64,000 bases of DNA from Lithodes maja (lineage: Eukaryota > Arthropoda > Malacostraca > Decapoda > Lithodidae): contig JBAKBP010003072.1 in the NCBI GenBank assembly GCA_037953745.1, positions 1-64,000 on the forward strand, written 5' to 3'. Shown in pieces: positions 21,144 to 31,947 of the stretch (the first letter of the stretch is position 1; each line of letters begins with the position of its first letter). Below the pieces are notes generated by a model. The model was given only the letters and a program-made list of their open reading frames with translations, was not told the DNA's origin and made no database searches. The position numbers and the translations under genes were made by a program.

Positions 21144-24142
21144 TTATAGGACACCTGCATTGTGACTATGGAAACGGTTGTAGCAGTCGTTGACGTCAAT
21201 GCAGAGGGCAACCGTGCAAGTCGTGCAGCGGAAGCTTGTGTCCTTGCGAATGCCGGTCATTACTTTGCAGTAATAGCAACGGAGTCGCTTCTTGGCCGGA
21301 ATCCTCTGCCGAGAATGGTCCAAGGCCCTGTTCAACCGGGCATGGTTCAGAACAATAGGACGGGGCCTTGGGACCACTCCAGGTCGAGGTCTCCGGACTC
21401 GCACCGCTCGTGCTGCTTCCAGTACTGGTGACGGTTGGTTGGCAGCTTCAAGAGCTGCTTCCCCATCGTCACCAGCAGCAGCTGCATCAGGTGCTAGTAC
21501 CACGGGACATAGTTTCCCCCTGGGGCAGCAGCATCAGCAGCAGCATCATCTGGTTCTGGTGGTGGGGAGGGGACATCGAGATGTGGTGCCCTCTCAACGC
21601 CTCCACCAGGAGCAGGAACAGGAGAGGGTGGAGTGTTGTCAGGAGCAGCAGGGGTTGGGGTGTCTGGATGGTCGTCGTTGGCTGACCCAGATGATCCATC
21701 GGGTTGCCGTTGCCTGCGTGCATGCCTCTGTGGCTCACGCTGGTCACGCGGCAGATCTTGTGCTCAGTGGACTGGCCTCCCCGACACAGGCCACTCTGAA
21801 GGGTTGAAGTGCAACAAGGAAATACAGATGTGCTCCTGGAAGTCCAGCAAGGTCATCTTCTTCCTTGGGTAGCATTTCCTGTACAAGACATGGGCGTTGA
21901 AGAGGGCCATTTGGATGAACTAGAAGGTGATCTTCTTCGTCCACTTGACCGTCCTTCGCTGGATGGGGTAGTACTGGACCATCTGGTCGAAGTGATCCAC
22001 CCCACCCATGTGGATGTTGTAGTCTTCAACGCAAACAGGTTTGAAGATCTCCCTCTGTCCACGACGCCACCTGCCCTGTTGGTCCTTCTCTTTGAAACTG
22101 ACAAGCTTCAAGATGGTGTCCTGGTTGTGGAAAGTGGACACCATGTTGACGATGCGCTTGTCTCGCCAAAGTAGGACCATGGTTAAGCCGTTGTTCATTG
22201 CTATTGTCGCATCGCGTTCAAGCTCTTTTGCTTTAGCAATGTCGCACAACCGCTTAGGAGCTCCTCGTACAAGGCGCAGGGTGCTAAACACATAGATGTT
22301 GTGTGTGAGCATTTGCTGGCACAGGTCAACTGAGTTGTAACAGTTGTCCATGTACAGCCTGTACCCCTGGCCTCTGAAGGACTCCGTGAGACCCTCCACC
22401 GTCTCCTGGATAGATGTACCCGGACCGGTGTAGACCCGAAAGTCCCACACATAGCCAGTCAACGCCTCTGCCAGAATGTACAGCTTGATACCGTACTTCG
22501 TCGGCTTCATTGGGTTGTAAACCTTGAATGAAAGGCGACCCTTCCATCCAAGGCTGCCTTCGTCAAGGGACAGCTTTTCGGCGGGGATGTATGCCAGCTT
22601 GAAGCCTTCAAGTAGGTATTCCATCACCGTCCGAACCTTCACAAGCCTGTCCTTGTTCTGCCTGCAGACTGCCTTGTTGTTGAAAGCATGGAAATACTTC
22701 AACAAGGCTAGAAACTTAGTCCTACTCATCGTTCTCCGAAATACTGGGTAGTCGTGAAGGACAGTTGAACGCCAGTAGTGACTCAGAGAAGGAATCTTGG
22801 TGATGCCCATGAGGAAGTACAGGCCAAGGAATTTGGCCATTTCCTCCTCACCAAACAGGTGCCAAAAAGCGGTTGCTCCGTCAACGAACTTGGCATAAGC
22901 ATTTGTCTCCAATACCAGGTATTGCAGCATCTCCCTTGTGAAGAAGAGCTGGAAGAACTGGAGAGGAGTCACCGGCTTTGGAACCTGCATGCCAGGGGTC
23001 CCTGAGAACAGATCAGGCTGGGGTTCGAAGGGGGTGCCGGTCCAACCGGCATCACGATCGGGGGCAGGATCGCGAGCACGGCCACGACCACCGCGAGGAC
23101 CACCGCGAGGACCACCGCCAGGAACACCTCTGCGGCCCCTGGGTCTACCACCTGCCCCCCTATGGGGACCTGGCCTCCGGCGTGGCATAGGTGGTAGGTC
23201 GAGGGGTTGAGTGGGGGGGGCTTCTGCATCAAATGATGCAGAAGCCGGTGAACCTGGTGCAGCACCAAGTGGTGAAAGGTGTGGAGCTGGTGAACCTGGT
23301 GCAGCTGCACCAGCTGGTGAAAGGTGTGGAGCTGGTGAACCTGGTGCAGCTGTACCAGTTGGTGAAAGGTGAAGAGGAAGCCTTTGGGGAAGAAGCTCCT
23401 CGATTGCTGCTGGAGGATTCAACGCTGTGCGTGCACCTCAGCAACAACCTGAGCACGCACTGCGGCTTCAGCAACCTCAGCACGCATTGCGGCTCGATGC
23501 TCAGGCAGAACAAATGCCGAGGAAGTCAACGGTGTGTCGCTGAAGGGGGACACTGCGGGGGTGACCGTTCCCATGACATGCGAAGGCGGGGTATTCAAAG
23601 TGCCCACAGCAAGTAGCATAGCAAACAGGTGTGGGCTGATGGCTGGTGATCCTGCTGGAAGCAAGGATGAGCCACCGCCACGCGAGGTGGATGGAAGAGG
23701 TGACGTGGGAAGTTGGGCGAAGTTGGGTGATGGTAGGAGGTAATCGGTGATGTTATGGATGGGATGAGATGAAGAGGGGATGGGATGAGATGTAGAGGGG
23801 ATGGGATGGGATGTGGATGGGATGGATGGTGGTGGTGGATCCGCTGGGGCTGGTTCAGTTGTTGGTGGTGGTGGTGGGTCGTCCATCGTTGCTGGGGCTG
23901 GTTCTGCTGGTAGTGGTGGTGGTGGTGGTGGTGGGTCGTCTGACATTGCTGGGGCTGGTGGTGGATCGGCTGAGGCGTGGGCGTCGAGGTGGAGGTGAAG
24001 CCCAATCCTCATCATCAGACCACTCGTCCGACTCACTCTCGCTCGCCGTCTCGTCCGTCGTCGTCAGGTCCAGCACCTCGTTCACTACATCCTCCAGCTG
24101 GGAGTCCCGCAAACGTTTTTTATTATCCCTCTTGTCCGACAT
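21144..24142 (-). pseudogene. piggyBac-type transposase, decayed
   Basis: Reads leftwards from the ATG at 24142 (MSDKRDNKKRL), followed by an acidic Ser/Asp segment and long Pro/Ser/Thr repeats that disrupt the frame (23420-24000). The main open block (23422-21920) has a Pro- and Arg/Gly-rich stretch, then the piggyBac catalytic domain: KLSLDEGSLGWKGRL (first D), RLYMDNCYNSVDL (second D) and NIHMGGVDHFDQM (third D). An in-frame TAG at 21920-21922 interrupts the sequence just after KWTKKITF, and family-like sequence (FNAHVLYRK) continues to about 21765. A frame change leads to the C-terminal Cys-rich finger (CYYCKVMTGIRKDTSFRCTTC, 21144-21260), typical of piggyBac proteins. The catalytic triad is present, but the gene is broken. 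I could not place the terminal repeats or TTAA ends. Confidence 0.85.
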
Positions 24143-24160
24143 GGCAGCTGGCGTAAGGCA

Positions 24161-24332
24161 GTAGGCTGGCGTATGGTGGCAGGCTGGCATATGGCAGCGG
24201 GCTGGCGTATGGCGGCAGGCTGGCGTATGGCGGCAGGCTGGCGTATGGCGGCAGGCTGGCGTATGGCGGCAGGCTGGCGTATGGCGGCAGGCTGGCGTAT
24301 GGCGGCAGGCTGGCGTATGGCGGCAGGCAGTA
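24161..24332. repeat. 18-bp minisatellite CTGGCGTATGGCGGCAGG
   Basis: About nine tandem 18-bp units immediately upstream of the piggyBac start codon. On the minus strand they are open and would encode repeated TPACRH, but they lie before the ATG. They are probably an expansion of the 5' leader. Confidence 0.85.
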
Positions 24333-24447
24333 GTTTGCTTACGATGCTGAAACCAAGAAAAGGAAATAAAGGAAAAACGTAATTGACGTTGATAGTTGTC
24401 ATGACGCAAGTTCGCCATCACTGGATCCATATGACGTTGGTATAGTT

Positions 24448-24693
24448 CACCATGACGTAGTCATAGTTTTGCATTATCCGATTCCAGATGATGTGAGTAT
24501 AATGGATTCATGACGGTATAGTTCCGCATTTTGTAATTCAAATGGGGGAACACCATGACGTAGTCATAGTTTTGCAATATCCGATTCCAGATGACGTGAG
24601 TATAATGGATTCATGACGGTATAGTTCCGCATTTTGTAATTCAAATGGGGGAACACCATGACGTAGTCATAGTATGGCATTATAAGAATATAT
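24448..24693. repeat. 103-bp tandem repeat, two and a half copies
   Basis: Units begin CACCATGACGTAGTCATAG at 24448, 24551 and 24654 (third partial). The copies differ at only a few positions. Related short motifs (CCATATGACG, ATGACGCAAG) occur just upstream, so the region is a locally expanded sequence. No gene. Confidence 0.88.
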
Positions 24694-24694
24694 T

Positions 24695-27600
24695 TATACC
24701 TTGGGGCTCTTTGGCCAAACACCCTGGGGAACAGGAACAACACAACAGGGAAGGGGACAAGAAATTTGTTGTTATATATATACGGTATATACCTTTATAT
24801 ATAAAATAAATCAAATCAAATAAATAAAAATATATATAAAATAACAATAGAAATACTCGATTATGGGCCCTGCCCTTGCTGTGGACCTAGGGGGTGGCCC
24901 CAGAGACACCCTGGGGAACAGGAACAATAACAAAAAATATATATAAATGAAATAAAATTATAAATAAAATAAAACGTTATAAATTAAATAAATTAAATAA
25001 ATAACAACTATAATAAATCCCAATATATAAAAAATAGCTATATAAATACTCGATTTTGGGCCCTGCCCTTGCTGTGGACCTAGGGGGTGGTCCCATGGAC
25101 ACCCTGGGGAACAGGAACAATACAAACAAATATATATAAATGAAATAAAATTATAAATAAAATAAAATTATATAAATAAAATAAATAACAACTATAATAA
25201 ATCCCAATATATAAAAAATAATTATATAAATACTCGATTATGGGCCCTGCCCTTGCTGTGGACATAGGGGGTGGTCCCAGAGACACCCTGGGGAACAGGA
25301 ACAACACAACAGGGGAACATTAACAACAGGGAAGGGGACAATTTGTGTTTGTTATATATATATATATGGTATATACCTGTATATATAAAATAAATAAACT
25401 CAAATAAATAAAAATATATATAAAATAACAATTGAAATACTTGATTATGGGCCCTGCCCTTTGCTCTGGACATAGGGGGTGGTCCCAGAGACACCCTGGG
25501 GAACAGGAACAACACAACAGGGGAACAGGAACAACAGGGAAGGGGACAAGAAAAAAAATATATATATACGGTATATACCTGTATATATAAAATAAATAAA
25601 ATCAAATAAATAAAAATATATATAAAATAACAACATAAATACTCGATTATGGTCCTTGCCCTTGCTGTGGACCTAGGCGGTGGTCCCAGAGATACCCTGG
25701 GGAACAGGAACAATAAAACAAAAAATATATAAAGGAAATAAAATTATATAATAAAATAAAACGATATAAATAAAATAAATAAAACAGGAACAATACAAAA
25801 ATATATATATAAATGAAATAAAATTATAAATAAAATAAAATTAAATAAATAAAATAAATAACAACTATAATAAATCCCAATATATAAAAAAATACTTTAT
25901 AAATACTCGATTATGGGCCCTGCCCTTGCTGTGGACCTAGGGGGTGGTCCCAGAGACACCCTGGGGAACAGGAACATTAAAACAAAATATATATAAATGA
26001 AATAAAATTATAAATAAAATAAAACGATATAAATAAAATAAATAAAATAAATAACAACCATAATAAATCCCAATATAAAAAATAACTATATAAATACTCG
26101 ATTATGGGCCCTGCCCTTGCTGTGGACCTAGGGGGTGGTCCCATGGACACCCTGGGGAACCGGAACAATACAAAAAAATATATATATAAATGAAATAACA
26201 TTTTAAATAAAATAAAATTATATAAATAAAATATATAAAATAAATAACAACTATAATAAATCCTAATATATAAAAAATAACTATATAAATACTCGATTAT
26301 GGGTCCTGCCCTTGCTCTGGACCTAGGGGGTGGTCCCAGAGACACCCTGGGGAACAGGAACAACACAACAGGGTAACAGGAACAACAGGGAAGGGGACAA
26401 GAAAACAAAAAATGATATATATATGGTATATACCTGTATATATAAATAAATAAAATCAAATAAATAAAAATATATATAAAATAACAATATAAATACTCGA
26501 TTATGGGCCCTGCCCTTGCTCTGTACCTAGGGGGTGGTCCCAGAGACACCCTGGGGAAAAGGAACAACACAACAGGGGAACAGGACCAACAGGGAAGGGG
26601 ACAAGAAAACAAAATTATATACAGTATATGCAGTATATAGGCTACCTGTATATATAAAATAAATAAAATCAAATAAATAAAAATATATAAAATAACAATA
26701 GAAATACTCGATTATGGTCCTTGCCCTTGCTGTGGACCTAGGGAGTGGTCCCAGAGACACCCTGGGGAACAGGGACAATAACAAAAAATATATATAAATG
26801 AAATTAAATTATAAATAAAATAAAACGATATAAATAAAATAAATAAAATAAATAACAACTATAATAAATCCCAATATATAAAAAATAGCTATATAAATAC
26901 TCGATTATGGGCCCTGCCCTTGCTGTGGACATAGAGGGTGGTCCCATGGACACCCTGGGGAACAGGAACAATACAACAAAAAATATATAAATGAAATAAA
27001 ATTATATATAAAATAAAATGATATCAATAAAATAAATAAAATAAATAACAACTATAATAAATCCTAATGTATACAAAATAACTATATAAATACTCGATTA
27101 TGGGCCCTGCCCTTGCTGTGGACATAGGGGGTGGTCCCGGAGACACCCTGGGGAACAGGAACAACACAACAGGGGAACAGGAACAACAGGGAAGGGGACA
27201 AGATTTGTGTTTATTTATATATATATACAGTATATACCTGTATATATAAAATAAATAAAATCAAATAAATAAAAATATATATAAAATAACAATAGAAATA
27301 CTCGATTTTGGGCCCTGCCCTTGCTCTGGACCTAGGGGGTGGTCCCAGAGACACCCTGGGGAACAGGAACAACACAACAGGGGAACAGGAACAACAGGGA
27401 AGGGGACAAGAAAACAAAAATATATATATATACGGTATATACCTGTATATATAAAATAAATAAAATCAAATAAATAAAAATATATATAAAATAACAATAG
27501 AAATACTCGATTATGGTCCTTGCCCTTGCTGTGGACCTAGGCGGTGGTCCCAGAGAGACCCTGGGGAACAGGAACAATAAAGCAAAAAATATATAAATGA

Positions 27601-27733
27601 AATAAAATTATAAATAAAATAAAACGATATAAATAAAATAAATAAAATAAATAACAACTATAATAAATCCCAATATATAAAAAATAACTATATAAATACT
27701 CGATTATGGGCCCTGCCCTTGCTGTGGACCTAG
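24695..27733. repeat. ~200-bp satellite array, left block
   Basis: About 15 units of roughly 190-210 bp. Each has a GC-rich core (TACTCGATTATGGGCCCTGC, then CTTGCTGTGGACCTAGG, then GACACCCTGGGGAACAGGAA) and an AT-rich spacer. Two monomer types alternate. Type A has a short AATAAAA-rich spacer with AACAACTATAATAAATCCC. Type B carries a second GGGAACAGGAACAACAGGG segment and a (TA)n/ACCTGTATATA spacer. The array is interrupted at 27733 by the transposon and resumes at 31948. Its long minus-strand frames (PRVSLGPPPRS...) are by-products of the repeat. Confidence 0.93.
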
Positions 27734-27895
27734 TAGTGGAGCAGATAACTGCAAATTTCAGGAGAATCGTTCAAATGGTGATGCAAGCATGAAATTTGGT
27801 ACATGTACCCTTCAAGGTCCATTCTTCTCAGAAATACCGCTGGCCACGCGAAAATCCAAGATGGCGGTCATTTTTCAAGATGGCTGCCGTGCCTG
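27734..27895. repeat. Left terminal inverted repeat of XPG-type transposon
   Basis: Matches the complement of about 31800-31947, including TTCAAATGGTGATGCAAGCA, ACCGCTGGCCACGC and TTTTTCAAGATGG. Similarity fades after ~160 bp, but AAGATGGCGTCCA recurs in inverted orientation at about 28033 and 31650. Confidence 0.85.
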
Positions 27896-28280
27896 ACCAT
27901 ATATTGCTTTATTTTTTTTTAAATATTACCTGGTGAACATTTTAAGAGAAAACTGTTTCTTGCTAACCAGATTAATGAGAAGCACTGTTTTAATCATTGT
28001 CATAGTCTATAATTGGAATTTTAGAATGGCATCCAAGATGGCGTCCATTAATTTCATATGTTCATATCTAAGCAACTACTGAACATATATACATGATTTT
28101 TGGTGTGCACATACATTCTTTGGGTCAGATAATCCAATGGAGCCATTTTCACATTTGTTAGTAAGGACTGAGGCAGTGATGAGATCTTGCAAATATAATA
28201 GAGTGATGTCAACACACAACCAGGGCAAACTGGTAACATCGCTGCTGTGCAACTCAGCATGGGGTTCAGTGTCAGCTTAT

Positions 28281-29276
28281 TTTACTGTACTATACTATAA
28301 GTTGTAGTGTAGTTTACTGTACTATACTATAAGTTGTAGTGTAGTTTACTGTACTATACTATAAGTTGTAGTGTAGTTTACTGTACTATACTATAAGTTG
28401 TAGTGTAGTTTACTGTACTATACTATAAGTTGTAGTGTAGTTTACTGTACTATACTATAAGTTGTAGTGTAGTTTACTGTACTATACTATAAGTTGTAGT
28501 GTAGTTTACTGTACTATACTATAAGTTGTAGTGTAGTTTACTGTACTATACTATAAGTTGTAGTGTAGTTTACTGTACTATACTATAAGTTGTAGTGTAG
28601 TTTACTCTACTATACTATAAGTTGTAGTGTAGTTTACTGTACTATACTATAAGTTGTAGTGTAGTTTACTGTACTATAGTATAAGTTGTAGTGTAGTTTA
28701 CTGTACTATACTATAAGTTGTAGTGTAGTTTACTGTACTATACTATAAGTTGTAGTGTAGTTTACTGTACTATACTATAAGTTGTAGTGTAGTTTACTGT
28801 ACTATACTATAAGTTGTAGTGTAGTTTACTGTACTATACTATAAGTTGTAGTGTAGTTTACTGTACTATACTATAAGTTGTAGTGTAGTTTACTGTACTA
28901 TACTATAAGTTGTAGTGTAGTTTACTGTACTATACTATAAGTTGTAGTGTAGTTTACTGTACTATACTATAAGTTGTAGTGTAGTTTACTGTACTATACT
29001 ATAAGTTGTAGTGTAGTTTACTGTACTATATTATAAGTTGTAGTGTAGTTTACTGTACTATACTATAAGTTGTAGTGTAGTTTACTGTACTATACTATAA
29101 GTTGTAGTGTAGTTTACTGTACTATACTATAAGTTGTAGTGTAGTTTACTGTACTATACTATAAGTTGTAGTGTAGTTTACTGTACTATACTATAAGTTG
29201 TAGTGTAGTTTACTGTACTATACTATAAGTTGTAGTGTAGTTTACTGTACTATACTATAAGTTGTAGTGTAGTTTA
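28281..29276. repeat. 32-bp minisatellite, ~31 copies
   Basis: About 31 head-to-tail copies of a 32-bp unit (AGTTTACTGTACTATACTAT followed by AAGTTGTAGTGT) with only about three single-base variants across 1 kb. Such homogeneity implies recent expansion. It lies inside the transposon, upstream of the nuclease gene. Confidence 0.95.
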
Positions 29277-29605
29277 ATTTAGTGTCCCAAATGCTTTCTA
29301 ACAGCCCCATATCAATTAGCTACTAGACAGTAGTTGGTAGTTAGTAGATAGAGGTAGATAGCCGCACCTGAATTGACAGGGTGTGCCAGCGCGGGAGAGC
29401 CGAGCCAAGGGTAAGGGGGCTATACATGACTTGCTCATGTACCTACCTGGATGGTGTACAGATCACACAGGACTTAAATGGCACTGGATGAATGATCGGG
29501 CAAGGTGTAGGTCACCCGAACCTGGTTGTATCCCATAAAGTAATGTGTGTGTAATTTCGTTAAGGTGGTAAAAGGATAAACCCTCGGCCTTAATCAGAAA
29601 GCAAA

Positions 29606-30979
29606 ATGGCAGATTCAAAATCCATTTTTCCCATGGAGTTCTTCCAGCATGAGAATCAGGCATTCCCAGCTGCACTGAGTGAGGGTGGAAGGCTGTACAC
29701 TTGCCAGAAGTCTCAACTGACCTCTATCTTGGATACTCATGTTACATCAACAGACGAAGAACCAGAGACCGATGTCCTGATTGTAGATGGGTCTGCTTTG
29801 GTCCATGTCTTGCCACCAAAGAGAGGAAAGACCTTTGAGGGCTATGCAACTCTGGACTTCCTGCCATTTATTCACAGCTATGCTATGAAGTACAAGACAA
29901 CACATCTTGTCTTTGATGTGTACAACCCATCCAGCCTCAAAGCCGAGACCAGGTCTCAACGTGGCCAGGGAGGAAGACGCAAGGTGACAAACAAGAACAG
30001 CATTCCATCCAATTGGCGTAACTTCCTTAGGCATAATGACAACAAGACGGAGTTGTTCCAGTTCCTGGCAGACAGGGTTGCCCAAATGTCTGCACCAAAC
30101 TTGGTAATTGTCACAAAGGGATCTGCAGTCCTCAGCACTCATGAAACTGGTCTTCAAGGACTGGACAAGTGCTCTCATGAGGAAGCTGACAGCCGCATTT
30201 TTGTGCATGGCAAATATGCTGCAGAACATGGGAGCAAAGCCGTCATGGTCAAGGCAAATGATACAGATGTTGTGGTCATTGCAGTGAGTGCCTTTCCAGC
30301 CCTTCAGAGTTTGGGGCTAGAGCAGTTATGGGTGGCATTTGGTCACGGGCAAAGCCGGTGCTGGATCAGTGTGCATGGCCTGTATCGCTGTATGGGGCAG
30401 GAGAAGGCTAAAGGCATGTTATTCTTTCATGCCTTCACAGGGTGTGACACTGTTTCAGCCTTCCATAACAAGGGAAAGAAAACTGCCTGGCAGACATGGG
30501 ATGTTTGTCCAGAGGCCTCCCCTGTCTTCTCCAAGCTGAGCCAGTACCCTCTTACAGTGGAAGATGGTGACCTGGAGATACTGGAGAGGTTTGTCATACT
30601 GATGTATGACTGGTCCAGCACTGCTACCACTGTGGATGAGGCCAGGCTTGACATGTTTGCCAGAAAACAGAGGCCTTATGAGGCCATTCCACCAACAAGA
30701 GCAGCTCTGCTTCAGCACACTAGACGAGCTGCCTTCCAGGCTGGTTGTGTTTGGGCCCAAGCAACCCAGTGTCAACCAGAAGCAGAGAGTCCTGCTGACT
30801 GGGGATGGCAGAAGGTTGGTGAAGAATGGCACGTCTTCTGGACAGCCAACTCCCCCATAGCCAAAAGTTGCGAACAGCTGACCAAATGTGGCTGTAAATC
30901 AGACTGTCGTGGCAGGTGCAAGTGCTACAGGCTGGGTCTCTCCTGTACAGCTCTGTGCACTTGCAAATGTGAGGTGTGA
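29606..30979 (+). CDS. XPG/PIN-like nuclease-type transposon protein
   Basis: 457 codons, uninterrupted. Residues 1-45 contain FFQHENQAFPAALSEGG, a motif shared with long invertebrate transposon proteins. Residues ~55-135 look like the N-terminal part of an XPG/FEN fold: LIVDGSALVHV, then VFDVYNPSSLKAETRSQRG. Residues ~190-240 resemble the XPG internal region: HEEADSRIFVHGKYAAE followed by KANDTDVVVIA, whose acidic residues could bind metal. FHAFTGCDTVSAF follows at ~275-287, and the C-terminus (~425-457) is Cys-rich (CGCKSDCRGRCKC, CTALCTCKC), like a CRC/tesmin-type zinc module. Relatives have a further N-terminal half with a Cys/His finger and ADN-x-D motif, absent here. The ATG at 29606 may therefore start a truncated protein, or a 3' exon. 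Function is inferred from motifs: probably a nuclease needed for transposition. Confidence 0.8.
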   Translation: MADSKSIFPMEFFQHENQAFPAALSEGGRLYTCQKSQLTSILDTHVTSTDEEPETDVLIVDGSALVHVLPPKRGKTFEGYATLDFLPFIHSYAMKYKTTHLVFDVYNPSSLKAETRSQRGQGGRRKVTNKNSIPSNWRNFLRHNDNKTELFQFLADRVAQMSAPNLVIVTKGSAVLSTHETGLQGLDKCSHEEADSRIFVHGKYAAEHGSKAVMVKANDTDVVVIAVSAFPALQSLGLEQLWVAFGHGQSRCWISVHGLYRCMGQEKAKGMLFFHAFTGCDTVSAFHNKGKKTAWQTWDVCPEASPVFSKLSQYPLTVEDGDLEILERFVILMYDWSSTATTVDEARLDMFARKQRPYEAIPPTRAALLQHTRRAAFQAGCVWAQATQCQPEAESPADWGWQKVGEEWHVFWTANSPIAKSCEQLTKCGCKSDCRGRCKCYRLGLSCTALCTCKCEV

Positions 30980-31799
30980 GTCTTTGATTCTATGGTATTT
31001 TTACTAATGTTATTTGTACTCAATGGATATGTATAAATGGTGTGAATTAGGCCGTTTCCTACGATATAATCTTCCTTCACTTTGTCTAGTTACTTATGAC
31101 CCTGATGAGTTAATAATGTGACAAGTCTTTCTAATTCTCTGACCTCAAAAATGTAGGATTAGATAAAAAAATCATTTGTCTAGCTCTACTAATAGCCAAG
31201 ATATCACAAAATTTGTCTTTAACCCCAGAAGGCCGATACACTACTCAAATAGCACGGCTTTAAATAGCCTTTAAATAGCCTGCTGATGGCTACTATTTAC
31301 TTGTATGACATCACGGTACTTTTGCGGTAATTTTCACCGAGTTCCAATATCACCGAAACTACCGTGATGTAAACACAATGGGTTTAAGGAAATTTCACTA
31401 TGACAAAGGTGCGTAAACACGGAAAATCACGGAAAAGTTACCTCACGAAAACAAGCAATATCTCAGTAACTACTGGGCCTATGGAGCTGAATTTTTTTAC
31501 GAGACAAAAGCTGAAAGTGATCTCTCTCACGTGGTTTATGACTCATTTCTCTATCTTTGTTCTTTGATTAGCTATTAAGCCATAAACACTACCAAAATTC
31601 GCCATAAAAATCCGGCCTCCTCGGGTTAATGGCGGCCATTTTGGACGCCATCTTAGTTAAAGTCTAATATGCAACTGCTTTGGACAAAATTACCTTCACT
31701 TACCACGTTAGAGCCAAAAAAAAAAAATGGATTGGACAGTAAATTCATGTCTTTTTTCTTTCAATTAACTGACCCATAACAGTAGGGCTCAGTCAGATT

Positions 31800-31947
31800 G
31801 TGTCGGCCATCTTGAAAAATGGTCGCCATATTGAATTTTTGCGTGGCCAGCGGTATTTGCTTTGAAAGTGAGCTTTGAAGAATACCTGTACCAAATTTCA
31901 TGCTTGCATCACCATTTGAACGATTGTTTCACTTATCTGCTTCACTA
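31800..31947. repeat. Right terminal inverted repeat of XPG-type transposon
   Basis: Complement of the left repeat. The flanking 30980-31799 is non-coding transposon 3' sequence. It includes GGCGGCCATTTTGGACGCCA near 31630, the inverted partner of motifs near 28030. Confidence 0.85.

Larger units (their letters stand above)
27734..31947 (+). mobile_element. TIR DNA transposon with XPG-like nuclease gene, inserted in satellite
   Basis: The element begins TAGTGGAGCAGATAA and ends with the complement of TAGTGAAGCAGATAA. The flanking TAG (27731-27733 and 31948-31950) is a single TAG in the uninterrupted satellite unit (GACCTAGGGGGTGG), so it is a clean 3-bp target-site duplication. Inverted repeats extend at least 150 bp inward. 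The interior holds a 1-kb minisatellite and one intact 457-codon gene. This fits the Academ-type architecture by protein content and short duplication (inference from memory). The DDE-like transposase half seen at 1425-4000 is absent, so the copy is probably non-autonomous. Confidence 0.88.

Noticed and set aside
21162..23616. Several plus-strand frames over the piggyBac gene
   Set aside because: They are shadows of the GC-rich minus-strand transposase; none has domain resemblance.
28281..29276. CRISPR-like array
   Set aside because: The 32-bp units are directly adjacent with no unique spacers, and the DNA is eukaryotic. It is a minisatellite.
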